Shown: piece after piece, positions 8,354 to 17,608 of the stretch
How the letters are laid out: every line of letters begins with the position of its first letter
Numbering within the stretch: the first letter of the stretch is position 1
Position numbers and translations under genes: made by a program
Assembly (NCBI RefSeq): GCF_902506065.1
Contig: NZ_LR732912.1
Span: forward strand, 2,032,003 to 2,096,002
From: Arthrobacter sp. 9V
GTDB taxonomy: Bacteria > Actinomycetota > Actinomycetes > Actinomycetales > Micrococcaceae
Reading direction: 5' to 3'
DNA: 64,000 nucleotides
The notes under the pieces: model-generated
Seen by the model: only the letters and a program-made list of their open reading frames with translations
Told to the model about the DNA's origin: nothing
The model's database searches: none

Positions 8354-9097
8354 TTACTTAGCTACTGCAGGTGATTTGCGGGTGAGCTTTGCCCACCGTG
8401 ATGCGAGGCCCCACTTCGTGACGTTGATCATTGCCTCAACCACGATGTTGCCACTCATCTTCGATGCCCCAAGCTCGCGCTCGACGAAAGTGATGGGGCG
8501 CTCTTCGATGCGGAGCCCAAGTTTGGCCACCCGCCACGCGAGGTCAACCTGGAAGCCATAGCCAACCGACTCCACCTCGTCCAGGTTCAACGCCTCCAAC
8601 GTACTGCGGCGGAAGGCACGGTAGCCCCCGGTGACGTCCTTGATCTTGACGCCCAGCATGATGCGGGCATAGGTGCTGCCAATTCGGGAGATTGCCTGAC
8701 GGTAAAGCGGCCAGTTAACCACGCTGCCACCGGGAACCCATCGTGAGCCCATGGCAAGATCCGCCCCGCCCTCAACGGCGTCAAGGAGAAGCGGCAACTG
8801 CTCAGGCTTATGGGAACCGTCGGCGTCCATTTCCACCAGCACCTCATAGCCTGCGGCAAGACCCCACTTGAAGCCTGCGATGTAGGCAGCTCCAAGGCCT
8901 TCCTTGCCCTTGCGATGGAGGACATGTACCTGGCTGTCCTCTGCGGCGAAGTCGTCGGCAAGCTTTCCCGTGCCGTCAGGACTGTTGTCGTCGACCACCA
9001 GGACATCGGAGTGCGGCACTGCGGCGCGCAGCCGCCCCAAGGTCACGGGGAGCGATTCCAGCTCGTTGTAGGTGGGAATGATCGTCAGGACACGCAA
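8354..9097 (-). CDS. ppm1: Polyprenol monophosphomannose synthase
   Basis: 247 residues of the GT2 dolichol-phosphate-mannose synthase type. It transfers mannose from GDP-mannose to a polyprenyl phosphate at the inner membrane face, supplying mannose for lipoglycans and protein mannosylation. Visible motifs are VLTIIPTYNE, VVDDNSPDGT, EMDADGSH (the DxD metal site) and DVTGGYRAFRR. There is no C-terminal membrane domain and no fused acyltransferase domain, unlike Mycobacterium tuberculosis Ppm1. Start: TTG 9097 has AAGGAAAGG 7 nt upstream and gives the canonical N-terminus; a longer frame to 9145 adds unrelated residues. Confidence 0.9.
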   Translation of the reverse strand: MRVLTIIPTYNELESLPVTLGRLRAAVPHSDVLVVDDNSPDGTGKLADDFAAEDSQVHVLHRKGKEGLGAAYIAGFKWGLAAGYEVLVEMDADGSHKPEQLPLLLDAVEGGADLAMGSRWVPGGSVVNWPLYRQAISRIGSTYARIMLGVKIKDVTGGYRAFRRSTLEALNLDEVESVGYGFQVDLAWRVAKLGLRIEERPITFVERELGASKMSGNIVVEAMINVTKWGLASRWAKLTRKSPAVAK

Positions 9098-9171
9098 GAA
9101 GAGGCCTTTCCTTGATGGAGCGGTCAGTGTGCCGGAGCAGCCCAAAGGCTGGCATTCTGGCGCAACTCTCC

Positions 9172-9177
9172 ATTATA
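9172..9177 (-). promoter_or_regulatory. Possible -10 element for ppm1
   Basis: A perfect TATAAT on the minus strand lies about 75 bp upstream of the ppm1 TTG start. No convincing -35 hexamer is present at 16-18 bp, so this is tentative. Confidence 0.4.
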
Positions 9178-9188
9178 GGACGACTACC

Positions 9189-9239
9189 AGGGCCCGTTTG
9201 GCGGATGTGGTGTCAACCACATCCGCGGATGGTGGCCCT
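9189..9239 (-). terminator. Hairpin after the amidohydrolase gene
   Basis: A perfect 11-bp stem (GCGGATGTGGT / ACCACATCCGC, 4-nt loop, 9201-9226) can extend outward through AGGGCC/GGCCCT. It starts 6 bp beyond the amidohydrolase stop. There is no clear U-tract. Confidence 0.6.
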
Positions 9240-9244
9240 CTTCG

Positions 9245-10903
9245 TCAGATCCTGAGTGACTCGTGGGCGAACAACTCCTGACCCTCGCGCACCGTTTGCA
9301 GGCATCGGGGGTCGCTGCCGGTGTCCAGTGCCGGCAAAAGAGGTGTTCGTGCCCGGGGATCTGTACTCCATGACTGCACACGGCTGTCAGCTACCTGCAC
9401 CATCAGTTCCTCCACTTCCCAGACAGCGAAACTGGCAGGAGCGCCCGGGACCAGCTGCCCCATCAGTGGGTTCCGATGCTTGGTAGCCCGCCACCCGGCA
9501 CGCGTGTGTCCCAGGAAAGCCGCCCGGGCAGATATTCTCTGGTCCGGGTTACTGTGCTCCAAACACGCCCGAACGCTTGACCATGGGCGGAGCGGGGTTA
9601 CCGGGCTGTCGCTACCGAAGGCTATGGGGACGCCACTCGCGTAGAAGGCGGCAAAGGGGTTCATGCTCCGGCTGCGGTCACCCAAACGCTGTGCGTACAA
9701 ACCACCTGCAGCACCCCAGGCGGCGTCAAAGACTGGCTGAACGCTGACCGTCACGGAGAATTTGGCCAAGCGCTCGATTGCGGACTGGTCCGCCATCTCC
9801 ACGTGCTCGAGGCGGTGGCCGGCCGCCCGGACACGCTGCTCCCCCACCTCGGCCGCTGCGGCGTCAAATGCATCCAGCACAGCACCCAGGCCGGCGTCAC
9901 CAATGACGTGGAAGCCGGCTTGGATTCCCAGCAGGGAGGTGGACACAAGGTGTTTGGCGGCGTCGTCCACGGAAAGGTACAAACTGCCGCGCTGGCCGCT
10001 TGCATCTGAGTAGTCGTCCACCAGGGCCGCCGTACGGGATCCGATGGAACCATCCATATTCAGGTCACCGGCAAGGCCCAGAACCTTGGTTCCCAAGCTG
10101 TCCAGAATGGCCTGTGCGTGGTCCTGTGAGGTGGCAAGCTCGCCCCAGTACGGAAGAATCTCAGGTGTGTTCATTTGCCCGTTCCATGACGCGGCCATCA
10201 TCAGATCTTCAGGCCCGCAAATGTGTGGCGCGGACATCTCGGCCAAGGCAACGTAACCGTGGGAAGCAGCTTCGCGCAGGGCCAATTCCTGGTAGCTGCG
10301 CCGCTGATGCTCTTGGAAATTGCGGGCGGCACGCCGGGCAGCAGTGTGCGCCTCCCGGACCACGCGGGCCTCCCCGGAGAAACCGTCGAGGTTGTTCAGA
10401 GCTGCTGCCGCAGCCAGCGAGGATGAAACGAGGGCTGAATGGACATCGATGCGCGAAAGGTAGACGTGCCGTCCAGAGGCAGCCCTTTCGATCTCTTCCA
10501 AAGTGGGGAGCGTGGAATCGTTCCACACAGTCTCATCCCAACCGTGACCTAAAACTGTGCCAGCCCCGCTGGCGGAGGCAACGGCGTCGAGCAGTTCCCT
10601 GGCTGAACGTACCCCGGCGAGCTGCAGCCCGGCCAGGGCAATGCCCGTCTCCGTGAGATGTACATGAGAATCGACGAAGCCCGGCGCAAGCAGGGCCCCT
10701 TTGAGGTCAATGATCTCCATGGAGGAGTCAGCGATGGAGGTGGCCGCCTGCTCGGAGCCGACCCAAGCTACGGTATCTCCGTCCACCACCATTGCGGTGG
10801 CAAAGGGATCTGCTGCGGTATAGATCGAACCATTGCGGTACATGGTGACCTTGCGGTCTTTGGCGTTGCGTTCCGGGCCGGCTGGCACGCCTGGCTGGTT
10901 CAT
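9245..10903 (-). CDS. Amidohydrolase family protein (YtcJ-like)
   Basis: 552 residues of the amidohydrolase superfamily, YtcJ/N-substituted formamide deformylase branch. The N-terminal beta-sandwich (MYRNGSIYTAADPFATAMVVDGDTVAWVG) is followed by FVDSHVHLTE, the HxH metal motif. HVIGDAGLGAVL and RLEHVEMAD supply later metal ligands, and AFGSDSPVTPLRPW the catalytic Asp. The family hydrolyses C-N bonds with a divalent metal; substrates of most members are unknown and none can be inferred here. The ATG follows AAGGAGC. A strong hairpin follows the gene. Confidence 0.85.
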   Translation of the reverse strand: MNQPGVPAGPERNAKDRKVTMYRNGSIYTAADPFATAMVVDGDTVAWVGSEQAATSIADSSMEIIDLKGALLAPGFVDSHVHLTETGIALAGLQLAGVRSARELLDAVASASGAGTVLGHGWDETVWNDSTLPTLEEIERAASGRHVYLSRIDVHSALVSSSLAAAAALNNLDGFSGEARVVREAHTAARRAARNFQEHQRRSYQELALREAASHGYVALAEMSAPHICGPEDLMMAASWNGQMNTPEILPYWGELATSQDHAQAILDSLGTKVLGLAGDLNMDGSIGSRTAALVDDYSDASGQRGSLYLSVDDAAKHLVSTSLLGIQAGFHVIGDAGLGAVLDAFDAAAAEVGEQRVRAAGHRLEHVEMADQSAIERLAKFSVTVSVQPVFDAAWGAAGGLYAQRLGDRSRSMNPFAAFYASGVPIAFGSDSPVTPLRPWSSVRACLEHSNPDQRISARAAFLGHTRAGWRATKHRNPLMGQLVPGAPASFAVWEVEELMVQVADSRVQSWSTDPRARTPLLPALDTGSDPRCLQTVREGQELFAHESLRI

Positions 10904-10933
10904 GCGTTGTGCTCCTTGAGCGTTGAAACTGTG

Positions 10934-10985
10934 TATCAGGAAAGGGGCTGGTTATCAGGAAAAGCCGGCTATCAGGAAAGGCCGG
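10934..10985. repeat. Three short tandem repeats between helY and the amidohydrolase
   Basis: Three copies of TATCAGGAAA followed by (A/G)G(C/G)C(G/T)GG-type bases start at 10934, 10953 and 10970 (spacing 19 and 17 bp). The array ends exactly at the helY stop codon. It looks like local duplication by slippage; a role is not evident. Confidence 0.7.
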
Positions 10986-13961
10986 CTAGGCCACGGTGGA
11001 GTAAGCCACCACGCCGCGACGGACCAGATCAATGGACTCCCGGCAGACGCGAGCCAAACGCGGGTCCAGTTGCGGAATTTTGGCCAGTTGGTCCAGAAGG
11101 TCCACCACTTGCTTGGCCCACCGGACAAAGTCACCGGCGGCGAGGTCGGTTCCGTTGAGCACATCCTGAAGGTGGCGCCCCTTGGCCCACTTGTACATGG
11201 GCCACATCAGACCCAGCTCGGGTTCGCCGGTCAAGGGCAGCCTGTTGCGTTCCTCGGTATCTTCGAGCTGCGACCATTCACGGATGACGATGTCTACAGC
11301 CGATTCCAGGGAAACCGAAGGCATTCTGGGCCGTAGCCCACGGTCTTCCCGTTTGGCCTGGTACACCAGGATGCTGGCGAGCGAGGCCAGTTCAGCGGCG
11401 TCGAGGTCGTTAATGGCGCCGCGACGGACGGTCTGTGAGATGAGCAGGTCCTTCTCACCGTAGATCCGCCGGAGCCTTTGCCCATCAGCGCTGATGGTGG
11501 CGTGTCCGGCGTCGTTGGTTTCGAGGTAACCGTAAACCGAAAGAACATCGCAGACCCGGTCGAACGTCTTGGCAATGGTGTTGGTCCTGCTTTGGATTTG
11601 CCGGACCAAGCCGTCGGTTTCCCTGCGCAACTTCCACCAACGCTCGGACCACCTGGCGTGGTCTTCGCGTTCGCTGCAGCCGTGGCAGGGATGGGCACGC
11701 AGCGCGCGTCGAAGATCTGCAATTTTCTTCTCCTGATCCGGCAGGCGGGCCCCGAGGCCGAAGTCTTCGTGCCTGCTGTTGTTCCGGCTATGGGGAGCGT
11801 CTTCGTTGATTGCGTGCCGCATGGCCGAGGCAAGGTCCCGGCGGGCTTTGGGAACTTTGGCGTTGAAGGATTTCGGAATGCGGATACGTGTTACAGGCGA
11901 CACCGGACCGTCGAGGTCGTGAACGCCGATGCGTCGCAGCTGGTTGTCAGAAGTGAGCACTGAAGGCCGCGGTTCCCTGGCATTGCGGTCCACCTCCAGC
12001 ACCACTGCATGTCCTGCCAGCCGACCACTGTAAATGTTGATTACATCGCCAGGGATCAACCGTGTGAGGGAATCGGCAACATGGGACTTCCGGGCGCGCT
12101 GATGGTCGCGGGCGGCAAAGTTCTCAGCGTCGCTGAGTTCCCGCCGAAGCCTTCCGTACTCTGTGAAATCGCCCAGATGGCACTGCATGGATTTGGCATA
12201 GCCTGCCAGCGACTCTTCACGCCCACGAACCTGCCGCGCAAGCCCCACCACGGAACGGTCGGCTTGGAACTGAGCGAAAGAAGATTCAAGGATTTCACGG
12301 GCCCTGACCCGGCCGAACTGGGCAATCAGGTTGATGCTCATGTTGTACGTTGGCCGGAAACTGGAGTTCAGCGGGTAGGTTCGTCGGGACGCGAGGCCGG
12401 CAACGGCGGCGGGATCAGTCCCTGGCTGCCACAGCACCACTGCGTGGCCTTCGACGTCGATCCCTCGGCGGCCGGCGCGTCCGGTCAGCTGGGTATACTC
12501 CCCCGCGGTGATGTTGACGTGTGCCTCACCGTTGAACTTCTCCAGCTTTTCCAACACCACGCAGCGTGCGGGCATGTTGACGCCAAGGGCCAGGGTTTCG
12601 GTGGCGAAGACGGCTTTGACCAGGCCGTCGGCGAAGAGCTTTTCCACCACTTCCTTGAAGGTTGGAAGCATTCCCGCGTGGTGGGCGGCGAAGCCCCTGA
12701 TGAGTCCGTCACGCCAACCCCAAAATCCGAGGACGTCGAGGTCGTCTGCCGGAATCTCGTGGCTGGCCTCATCAACCCGTTGGGCAATGATCTGCTGCTC
12801 TTGCTCAGTGGTCAGCCACAGTCCCGATGATGCGCACTGGGCTACGGCTGCGTCACAGCCGGCCCTGGAGAAAATGAACGTGATAGCAGGCAGGAGATCC
12901 TGGCGCCTGAGGCTCTCGATGACCTGGGGGCGGCTGGCCTTCCGGACAGGGCTACGCTGCTCTGTATGCTGCCGTTCATCACGGTAGCGGTCCTGACGCC
13001 GGCGGCTGCGCCCCCCGTGTCCGAACCGGCCATTCATGTTCATCCGGCTCTCTGAGCGGGCCATGGCCAGCAGGTCCGGGTTGACCTCGAATTCGGGGCC
13101 GGTGACCGCTTGGCGGGCTGTGTTCGCTGCGGAGCGCTTGGCGGAGATGCGTCGACGATCCGTGGTGGGGGGTTCGGCCTGAACCTCGTCTGATTCGCTG
13201 AGGTCGGGGACCTCGGTTTCCTGTGCTCCCGGCGCCTGGGGGGCGATCTCGTCAAAGGTGGTGTCGCCTGCAAAGAGATCCACTATTTCCCGGCCCACCA
13301 TGACGTGCTGCCATAGGGGTACAGGGCGGTGCTCGGAGACTATGACGTCGGTATCGCCCCGTACGGTGTCCAACCATGCGCCAAACTCTTCGGCATTCGA
13401 AACTGTGGCACTCAGCGAGGCAACCTGCACTTCGCTGGGCAAATGAATGATGACTTCTTCCCACACGGCGCCGCGGAAACGGTCCGCCAAGTAGTGGACT
13501 TCGTCCATCACCACAAAGCCCAGGTCTCCCAGGGTTTCAGAGTCGGCATAGAGCATGTTCCGAAGAACTTCGGTGGTCATGACCACCACGGGAGCTTCGC
13601 CGTTGATGGTGGTATCGCCGGTCAACAGGCCAACGTTGGCCGAACCGTATTTTGCCGCCAGTTCCGAGTACTTCTGGTTACTCAACGCCTTGATGGGTGT
13701 GGTGTAAAAGGCTTTGAGCCCCCGTTCCAGGGCCAGGTAGATGGCGAACTCGCCAACGATCGTCTTTCCCGCACCCGTGGGAGCTGCTACCAGGACACCG
13801 CGGCCCTCCTGGAGCGACCTGCACGCTTCACGTTGGAAGTCGTCCAGTTCGAAGTCCAAGGAGCGGGAGAACGCACCAAGATAAGTTTTTGACTCAGCTG
13901 CCCGCTGGGCTGCCGCCTGGTAACGGTCTGATGGAGATGAAGACCCGGAAATAGAGGACAT
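10986..13961 (-). CDS. helY: Ski2-like DEVH-box RNA helicase HelY
   Basis: 991 residues. Helicase core: Walker A APTGAGKT (60-67), TTPIKALSNQK, DEVH (153-156), and QLTGRAGRRGID in the second RecA domain. An acidic, probably flexible insertion lies near residues 240-330 (ETEVPDLSESDEVQAE...) with an Arg-rich patch after it. The C-terminus resembles the Mtr4/Ski2 ratchet and helical bundle. These enzymes unwind structured RNA in 3'-5' direction for processing or decay. Position next to tatC-tatA-pafBC is conserved across actinobacteria. The ATG at 13961 is 25 bp from the tatC stop, so it is probably cotranscribed. Confidence 0.95.
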   Translation of the reverse strand: MSSISGSSSPSDRYQAAAQRAAESKTYLGAFSRSLDFELDDFQREACRSLQEGRGVLVAAPTGAGKTIVGEFAIYLALERGLKAFYTTPIKALSNQKYSELAAKYGSANVGLLTGDTTINGEAPVVVMTTEVLRNMLYADSETLGDLGFVVMDEVHYLADRFRGAVWEEVIIHLPSEVQVASLSATVSNAEEFGAWLDTVRGDTDVIVSEHRPVPLWQHVMVGREIVDLFAGDTTFDEIAPQAPGAQETEVPDLSESDEVQAEPPTTDRRRISAKRSAANTARQAVTGPEFEVNPDLLAMARSESRMNMNGRFGHGGRSRRRQDRYRDERQHTEQRSPVRKASRPQVIESLRRQDLLPAITFIFSRAGCDAAVAQCASSGLWLTTEQEQQIIAQRVDEASHEIPADDLDVLGFWGWRDGLIRGFAAHHAGMLPTFKEVVEKLFADGLVKAVFATETLALGVNMPARCVVLEKLEKFNGEAHVNITAGEYTQLTGRAGRRGIDVEGHAVVLWQPGTDPAAVAGLASRRTYPLNSSFRPTYNMSINLIAQFGRVRAREILESSFAQFQADRSVVGLARQVRGREESLAGYAKSMQCHLGDFTEYGRLRRELSDAENFAARDHQRARKSHVADSLTRLIPGDVINIYSGRLAGHAVVLEVDRNAREPRPSVLTSDNQLRRIGVHDLDGPVSPVTRIRIPKSFNAKVPKARRDLASAMRHAINEDAPHSRNNSRHEDFGLGARLPDQEKKIADLRRALRAHPCHGCSEREDHARWSERWWKLRRETDGLVRQIQSRTNTIAKTFDRVCDVLSVYGYLETNDAGHATISADGQRLRRIYGEKDLLISQTVRRGAINDLDAAELASLASILVYQAKREDRGLRPRMPSVSLESAVDIVIREWSQLEDTEERNRLPLTGEPELGLMWPMYKWAKGRHLQDVLNGTDLAAGDFVRWAKQVVDLLDQLAKIPQLDPRLARVCRESIDLVRRGVVAYSTVA

Positions 13962-13985
13962 GCATCAAGCCTAGTGGGCCGAGGT

Positions 13986-14822
13986 CTAGAGATTCTCCAG
14001 ATCCGTGGCCGGGGTTGCGATGTCTGCAGTGGCTTCAGTCTCGGCTGCGCGTTTGATGGCCCGGCGCTCACGGCGACGGTCGTTCAGAAGGCAGACTCCA
14101 ATGGCCGCGAAGAACAGGAGCAGCATGGGCGCTGCAAGGTAAAACATGCTCATGGCATCAGCGCCGGGGGCAGCCATCGCAGCGAACAAGCACACCAGGA
14201 AGATGGTGATCCGCCAGCTCTTGACGAGCTGCTTGCCCTTGACGATTCCGGCCAGATTCAATCCCACCAGGACCACCGGTACCAGGAAGGCGATACCGAA
14301 GGCCAGCAGGAGCCGGAGGACGAAGGCCAAATAGATTTCCGCGCTGATGAAGTTTGAACCGCCCACGGGAGTGAAGTCGGTCAGCACTCGAACAGCATTG
14401 GGCAGCACCAGCCACGCAAGCAGGACACCACCGACGAACAGCGGAACCGCTGCTGCCACGAAGGATAGCGCCAGGCGCCGCTCCTTCTTGTGGAGGCCCG
14501 GAACAATGAAGGCCCAGAGCTGGTATATCCAGACGGGACTTGAAAGAATAACGCCGAGGAAGACCGAAACCTGGACCATGAGGTCGAAAGAACTGGCCAC
14601 GCCATCAAAGTTCAGCGTGGCAGCCCGGCCCTCTTTTTCGTTGAGGTCCTTGATCGGCTTGATCAATGCTTCCAGGAGCGGCTGGTAGACGATGAAGCCC
14701 ACCACTGTGCCCACTATGACGCCGATTGCAGCCTTGAAGAGCCGGTTTCGCAGCTCCTTGAGGTGATCCAGGAGCGCCATCCGGGCTTCGGGGTTGGCTT
14801 TGCGCCCCTTCGTTTCTACCAC
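13986..14822 (-). CDS. tatC: Sec-independent translocase subunit TatC
   Basis: 278 residues with six membrane helices and the TatC signatures: the cytoplasmic N-terminal MALLDHLKELRNRLFKAA with the conserved LxELR-type signal-peptide binding region, the FSPVWIYQLWAFIVPGL-like loop (SSPVWIYQLWAFIVPGL), and the P-x-A-D equivalent near the end. It recognises twin-arginine signal peptides and forms the Tat pore with TatA. A charged tail of about 40 residues follows the last helix. GTG start, 6 bp after the tatA stop: a coupled pair. Confidence 0.96.
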   Translation of the reverse strand: MVETKGRKANPEARMALLDHLKELRNRLFKAAIGVIVGTVVGFIVYQPLLEALIKPIKDLNEKEGRAATLNFDGVASSFDLMVQVSVFLGVILSSPVWIYQLWAFIVPGLHKKERRLALSFVAAAVPLFVGGVLLAWLVLPNAVRVLTDFTPVGGSNFISAEIYLAFVLRLLLAFGIAFLVPVVLVGLNLAGIVKGKQLVKSWRITIFLVCLFAAMAAPGADAMSMFYLAAPMLLLFFAAIGVCLLNDRRRERRAIKRAAETEATADIATPATDLENL

Positions 14823-14828
14823 TTCTCT

Positions 14829-15098
14829 TTAGACGCGGTTAGAGGGCGGTACGTCAGTCTCGCCGTTGGTCTTGGTGGTGACGTCCGGGTGGCCCACAAC
14901 CTTGCCTTCAACGGCGTCGGACCCGTCCTGGGAATCTTTGGTCTCGGATGAACCGTCCTTCTTCATCTCCCGGACTTCAGACTTGAAAATACGCATCGAC
15001 TGCCCGATGCTGCGCGCCATGGACGGCAGCTTCGGCGCTGCAAAGAGCACCAGAGCGAGGACGATGATGATGATGAGATGCCAGCCTTCGAGCCTCAT
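14829..15098 (-). CDS. tatA: Twin-arginine translocase subunit TatA
   Basis: 89 residues. An N-terminal membrane helix (HLIIIIVLALVLFAAPKLP) is followed by the hinge and an amphipathic helix ARSIGQSMRIFKSEVREMKKD, the typical TatA/E layout, then an acidic soluble tail. It polymerises with TatC to move folded proteins across the membrane. A separate tatB is not in the window. The ATG is preceded by AGGACC. It is cotranscribed with tatC. Confidence 0.95.
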   Translation of the reverse strand: MRLEGWHLIIIIVLALVLFAAPKLPSMARSIGQSMRIFKSEVREMKKDGSSETKDSQDGSDAVEGKVVGHPDVTTKTNGETDVPPSNRV

Positions 15099-15134
15099 GT
15101 GGGGAGGTCCTTTCCTTTTGGATACATCCTACGT

Positions 15135-15485
15135 CTATCTGAATTCAATGTCGTGCAGGGACTGCGGCTGACCCCGCTCGGCTTTGCGCTTGACGCGCCG
15201 CTGACGACGATCTTCCTGGCGGAAGGCTTTGGCCGTCAGGTAATCATGACGCATCTGATCCGGGGAGGCAAAAATCGCGGACCCCGGTTCGGGCCGCGGT
15301 TCCGCGGCCTCAACGTCGGAGGTTTCCGGAGCTGGGGAAAGATTGCTGAAACGTTTACCCGCGGCAGACAATTCATGAACAGTTGCCATGAATTTCCTGT
15401 ATAAGCGGTACCCCAATGTCAGGAAAAGGAGCAACGAAAGGGCTATGAGCGCGATCCACAACAGGATCCAGAACCACCAAGGCAT
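15135..15485 (-). CDS. Small membrane protein of unknown function
   Basis: 116 residues. One N-terminal hydrophobic segment (WFWILLWIALIALSLLLFLTLG, about 4-25) anchors a soluble, highly charged part ending in RQEDRRQRRVKRKAERGQ. I recognise no named family. It sits 9 bp after pafBC and 36 bp before tatA on the same strand, a position that suggests cotranscription with both. The ribosome site is weak, consistent with coupling to pafBC. A structural or accessory role at the membrane is the most that can be said. Confidence 0.7.
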   Translation of the reverse strand: MPWWFWILLWIALIALSLLLFLTLGYRLYRKFMATVHELSAAGKRFSNLSPAPETSDVEAAEPRPEPGSAIFASPDQMRHDYLTAKAFRQEDRRQRRVKRKAERGQPQSLHDIEFR

Positions 15486-15494
15486 TTGAGTAGT

Positions 15495-17513
15495 CTAGCC
15501 AGCCTTGGTCCCCGTTGGTGAGTTGTACTGAACCAAAGCTGCGTCGATCCACGCACGGGTTTCCTGACGCAAGTTCCCCGGTTCGAGAATCCGCACTGAA
15601 CCCCCGTGCTGGGAAACGAACATCGGCAGCCAACCTGCGTCGCCAAATCTCACCTCGGCGAGCAGGCCGCCGTCGGGCAGTTGGGCGGTGCGTTCGGCGT
15701 AGTAATCATCCGCCAGTCCGGCACCCTGCCGGGTCAGTTGGAGGGTCACCAGGACGTCGTCGTCTCCGGGTGTGAACAGCCGTGCCGGAAAATCCTGCCC
15801 GGCGGTTGCGGCCCCGGAGACAGCCCGACCATTGGGCTCCAGGGTTTCCACCCTGTCCAGCCGAAAGTTTCTGATACCGGCCTTGCTGTGGCAGTACGCC
15901 TCGAAGTACCACGTGTTGTCCAGGGAATAGAGGCGCAGGGGGTCAACATCGCGCTCGGTCACTTCATCGCGTTGCAAAGAGAAGTACCTGAGCCGCAGCT
16001 GCTGGCCTTCCCTGATGGCCTGGGTTATGACGGCAAAAGCCTGTGACTGTTCGGGCGCCACCGACTGGCCGGACACGGAGCCGGCCAATCTGGCTGCCTG
16101 CCCTGCCGCACCAGTCAACTTAATGGTGACCGATTCCAGTGCACTGCCGGACTCGTCCTCAGTCATGCCGGCCAGCGCAGGCAGGTCTCCCAGCATGGCC
16201 AGCCCGGTCAGTAATGCTGCGGCTTCGTCCTCGCTGAAACGCACCGGCCGGTTCAGGTCCAGGTGCTCGGAGATGTAGACGTGGTCGTTCTCCCACTGAA
16301 TGTCCAGGAGGTCGTCCGGATAGCCCTCGGGCAGGCCCGAACAGATGAGGATCTTCAAGTCATCGATCAAAGCCTTGCGGCTGATGCCAAAGTGGTCAGC
16401 CACCTCCTGGATGTGCAGGCCCTGGTGGTGGACCAGGAAAGGTACCAGTTGCAACATCCTGGCCAGCTGGTCTTCGGAGGTGCGCTTCCGTGCCCGCGGC
16501 GCACGTCCTGCTTCGGGAAACTCAATAGGTACAGGCGGGGCGTCGTCAAAGTCCGCGGCGGCTGTGAGGCGGCGTACGACGGCGGCACGCAGTTCCGCGG
16601 GTCCAGCCACCAACACACGGGGCCCATAGGATGCCAGCTCTTCAGCAAGCTGCTCCGGATCCCGGAAATCAACCGTTATTCGGTCATGGCCACTCTTGTC
16701 TGGTGCTTCTTCGACGGATGTGGCCTTTTTGCGCAGGGCAAGCAGTCGGTCCTTTTCGACATCAAGGGTGGCTTGCTGAACGGGGAGTTCTTTGAGTTCG
16801 TCCAACTCAGCCCGGGCGTTGAAGCCTTCAGGCGGCTGGAAGGTGCTGCCGGTAATCACGCTTACTGCCGTGGTCATCCGTGAGAGTCTGAAGAGCCTTT
16901 TGGCCCCTCTCCCCCGGTCCAGGCCAACGAGGTACCACTGACCGAAGCGGCTGCCCAAGCCCCAAGGCTCTACTTCGCGGACCTCCTCCTGACCCGTTCT
17001 GATGGTCAGGTAGCCGAACCGGACCGGATGCTTGCCATGCATGGCTGCTATGACGTCATCAAATGCTTGTCCGGCAGGCTTGATCCGCGGCTGCACACCT
17101 GCAGGAAGGTCCACGTCGGTGAAGCCTCCGGCGGCCTGCAACTTACGCACGGCGTTGGCGGCTGCAGTTCCCAATGCGGCTCGTTCCCAAAGCTGCGCAG
17201 CAAGCAGCAGGATGGTGCTCTCTGCAGGCGTCAAGCTCACGTCGGGAAGGCGATTGGAGTCTTTGCCGATCCGGTAACGGGCCGAAGCGGGGTCATCGGC
17301 GCCAAAGTTGCGGGGATCCATCAAAGTTTCGATCTCAAAGCCGAACTGCTTCAAATCCACTTTGTCGCGCTCAAACATGCGGCCAAAGGCGACGTCGTTG
17401 TCCGCGGAATCGTGGTAGACCTTCTCGCGCAGCACAGCGCGCGGGAGGCCCACTTTGGTATTGAGCAAAGCCAGGAGAAGGTTCAGGAGACGTTCAGTGC
17501 GGGATGCGGACAC
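15495..17513 (-). CDS. pafBC: PafBC fused WYL-domain DNA-damage regulator
   Basis: 672 residues that join what are two proteins (PafB and PafC) in Mycobacterium. Each half has an N-terminal winged helix (first: SASRTERLLNLLLALLNTKVG; second: EDQLARMLQLVPFLVHHQGLHIQEVADHFGISRKALIDDL) and a WYL domain (EPWGLGSRFGQWYLVGLD and DPLRLYSLDNTWYFEAYC). PafBC activates the LexA-independent mycobacterial DNA-damage response; the fused form has been studied in Arthrobacter aurescens. Start: GTG 17513 matches the first helix. The upstream GTG 17561 lies within a terminator-like hairpin and adds 16 unsupported residues. No Shine-Dalgarno stands out. Confidence 0.92.
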   Translation of the reverse strand: MSASRTERLLNLLLALLNTKVGLPRAVLREKVYHDSADNDVAFGRMFERDKVDLKQFGFEIETLMDPRNFGADDPASARYRIGKDSNRLPDVSLTPAESTILLLAAQLWERAALGTAAANAVRKLQAAGGFTDVDLPAGVQPRIKPAGQAFDDVIAAMHGKHPVRFGYLTIRTGQEEVREVEPWGLGSRFGQWYLVGLDRGRGAKRLFRLSRMTTAVSVITGSTFQPPEGFNARAELDELKELPVQQATLDVEKDRLLALRKKATSVEEAPDKSGHDRITVDFRDPEQLAEELASYGPRVLVAGPAELRAAVVRRLTAAADFDDAPPVPIEFPEAGRAPRARKRTSEDQLARMLQLVPFLVHHQGLHIQEVADHFGISRKALIDDLKILICSGLPEGYPDDLLDIQWENDHVYISEHLDLNRPVRFSEDEAAALLTGLAMLGDLPALAGMTEDESGSALESVTIKLTGAAGQAARLAGSVSGQSVAPEQSQAFAVITQAIREGQQLRLRYFSLQRDEVTERDVDPLRLYSLDNTWYFEAYCHSKAGIRNFRLDRVETLEPNGRAVSGAATAGQDFPARLFTPGDDDVLVTLQLTRQGAGLADDYYAERTAQLPDGGLLAEVRFGDAGWLPMFVSQHGGSVRILEPGNLRQETRAWIDAALVQYNSPTGTKAG

Positions 17514-17549
17514 GGTTGCTACGTTACTAAAGACCTGCCCGAAAGCAGC

Positions 17550-17592
17550 AAGGCGCGTCACCTGCCGGTGAAACCGGAAGGTAACGCGCCTT
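17550..17592 (-). terminator. Hairpin between the FKBP gene and pafBC
   Basis: AAGGCGCGT (17550-17558) pairs with ACGCGCCTT (17584-17592), and inner ACCT/AGGT and CCGG/CCGG segments can extend the stem. It starts 17 bp after the FKBP stop. The U-tract is poor, so partial read-through into pafBC is likely. It also disfavours the longer pafBC start. Confidence 0.65.
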
Positions 17593-17608
17593 GCGAAAAG
17601 ACAGGGTC

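Noticed and set aside
10934..10985. Possible CRISPR-like array
   Set aside because: Units are contiguous with no spacers and only three copies; simple tandem duplication fits.
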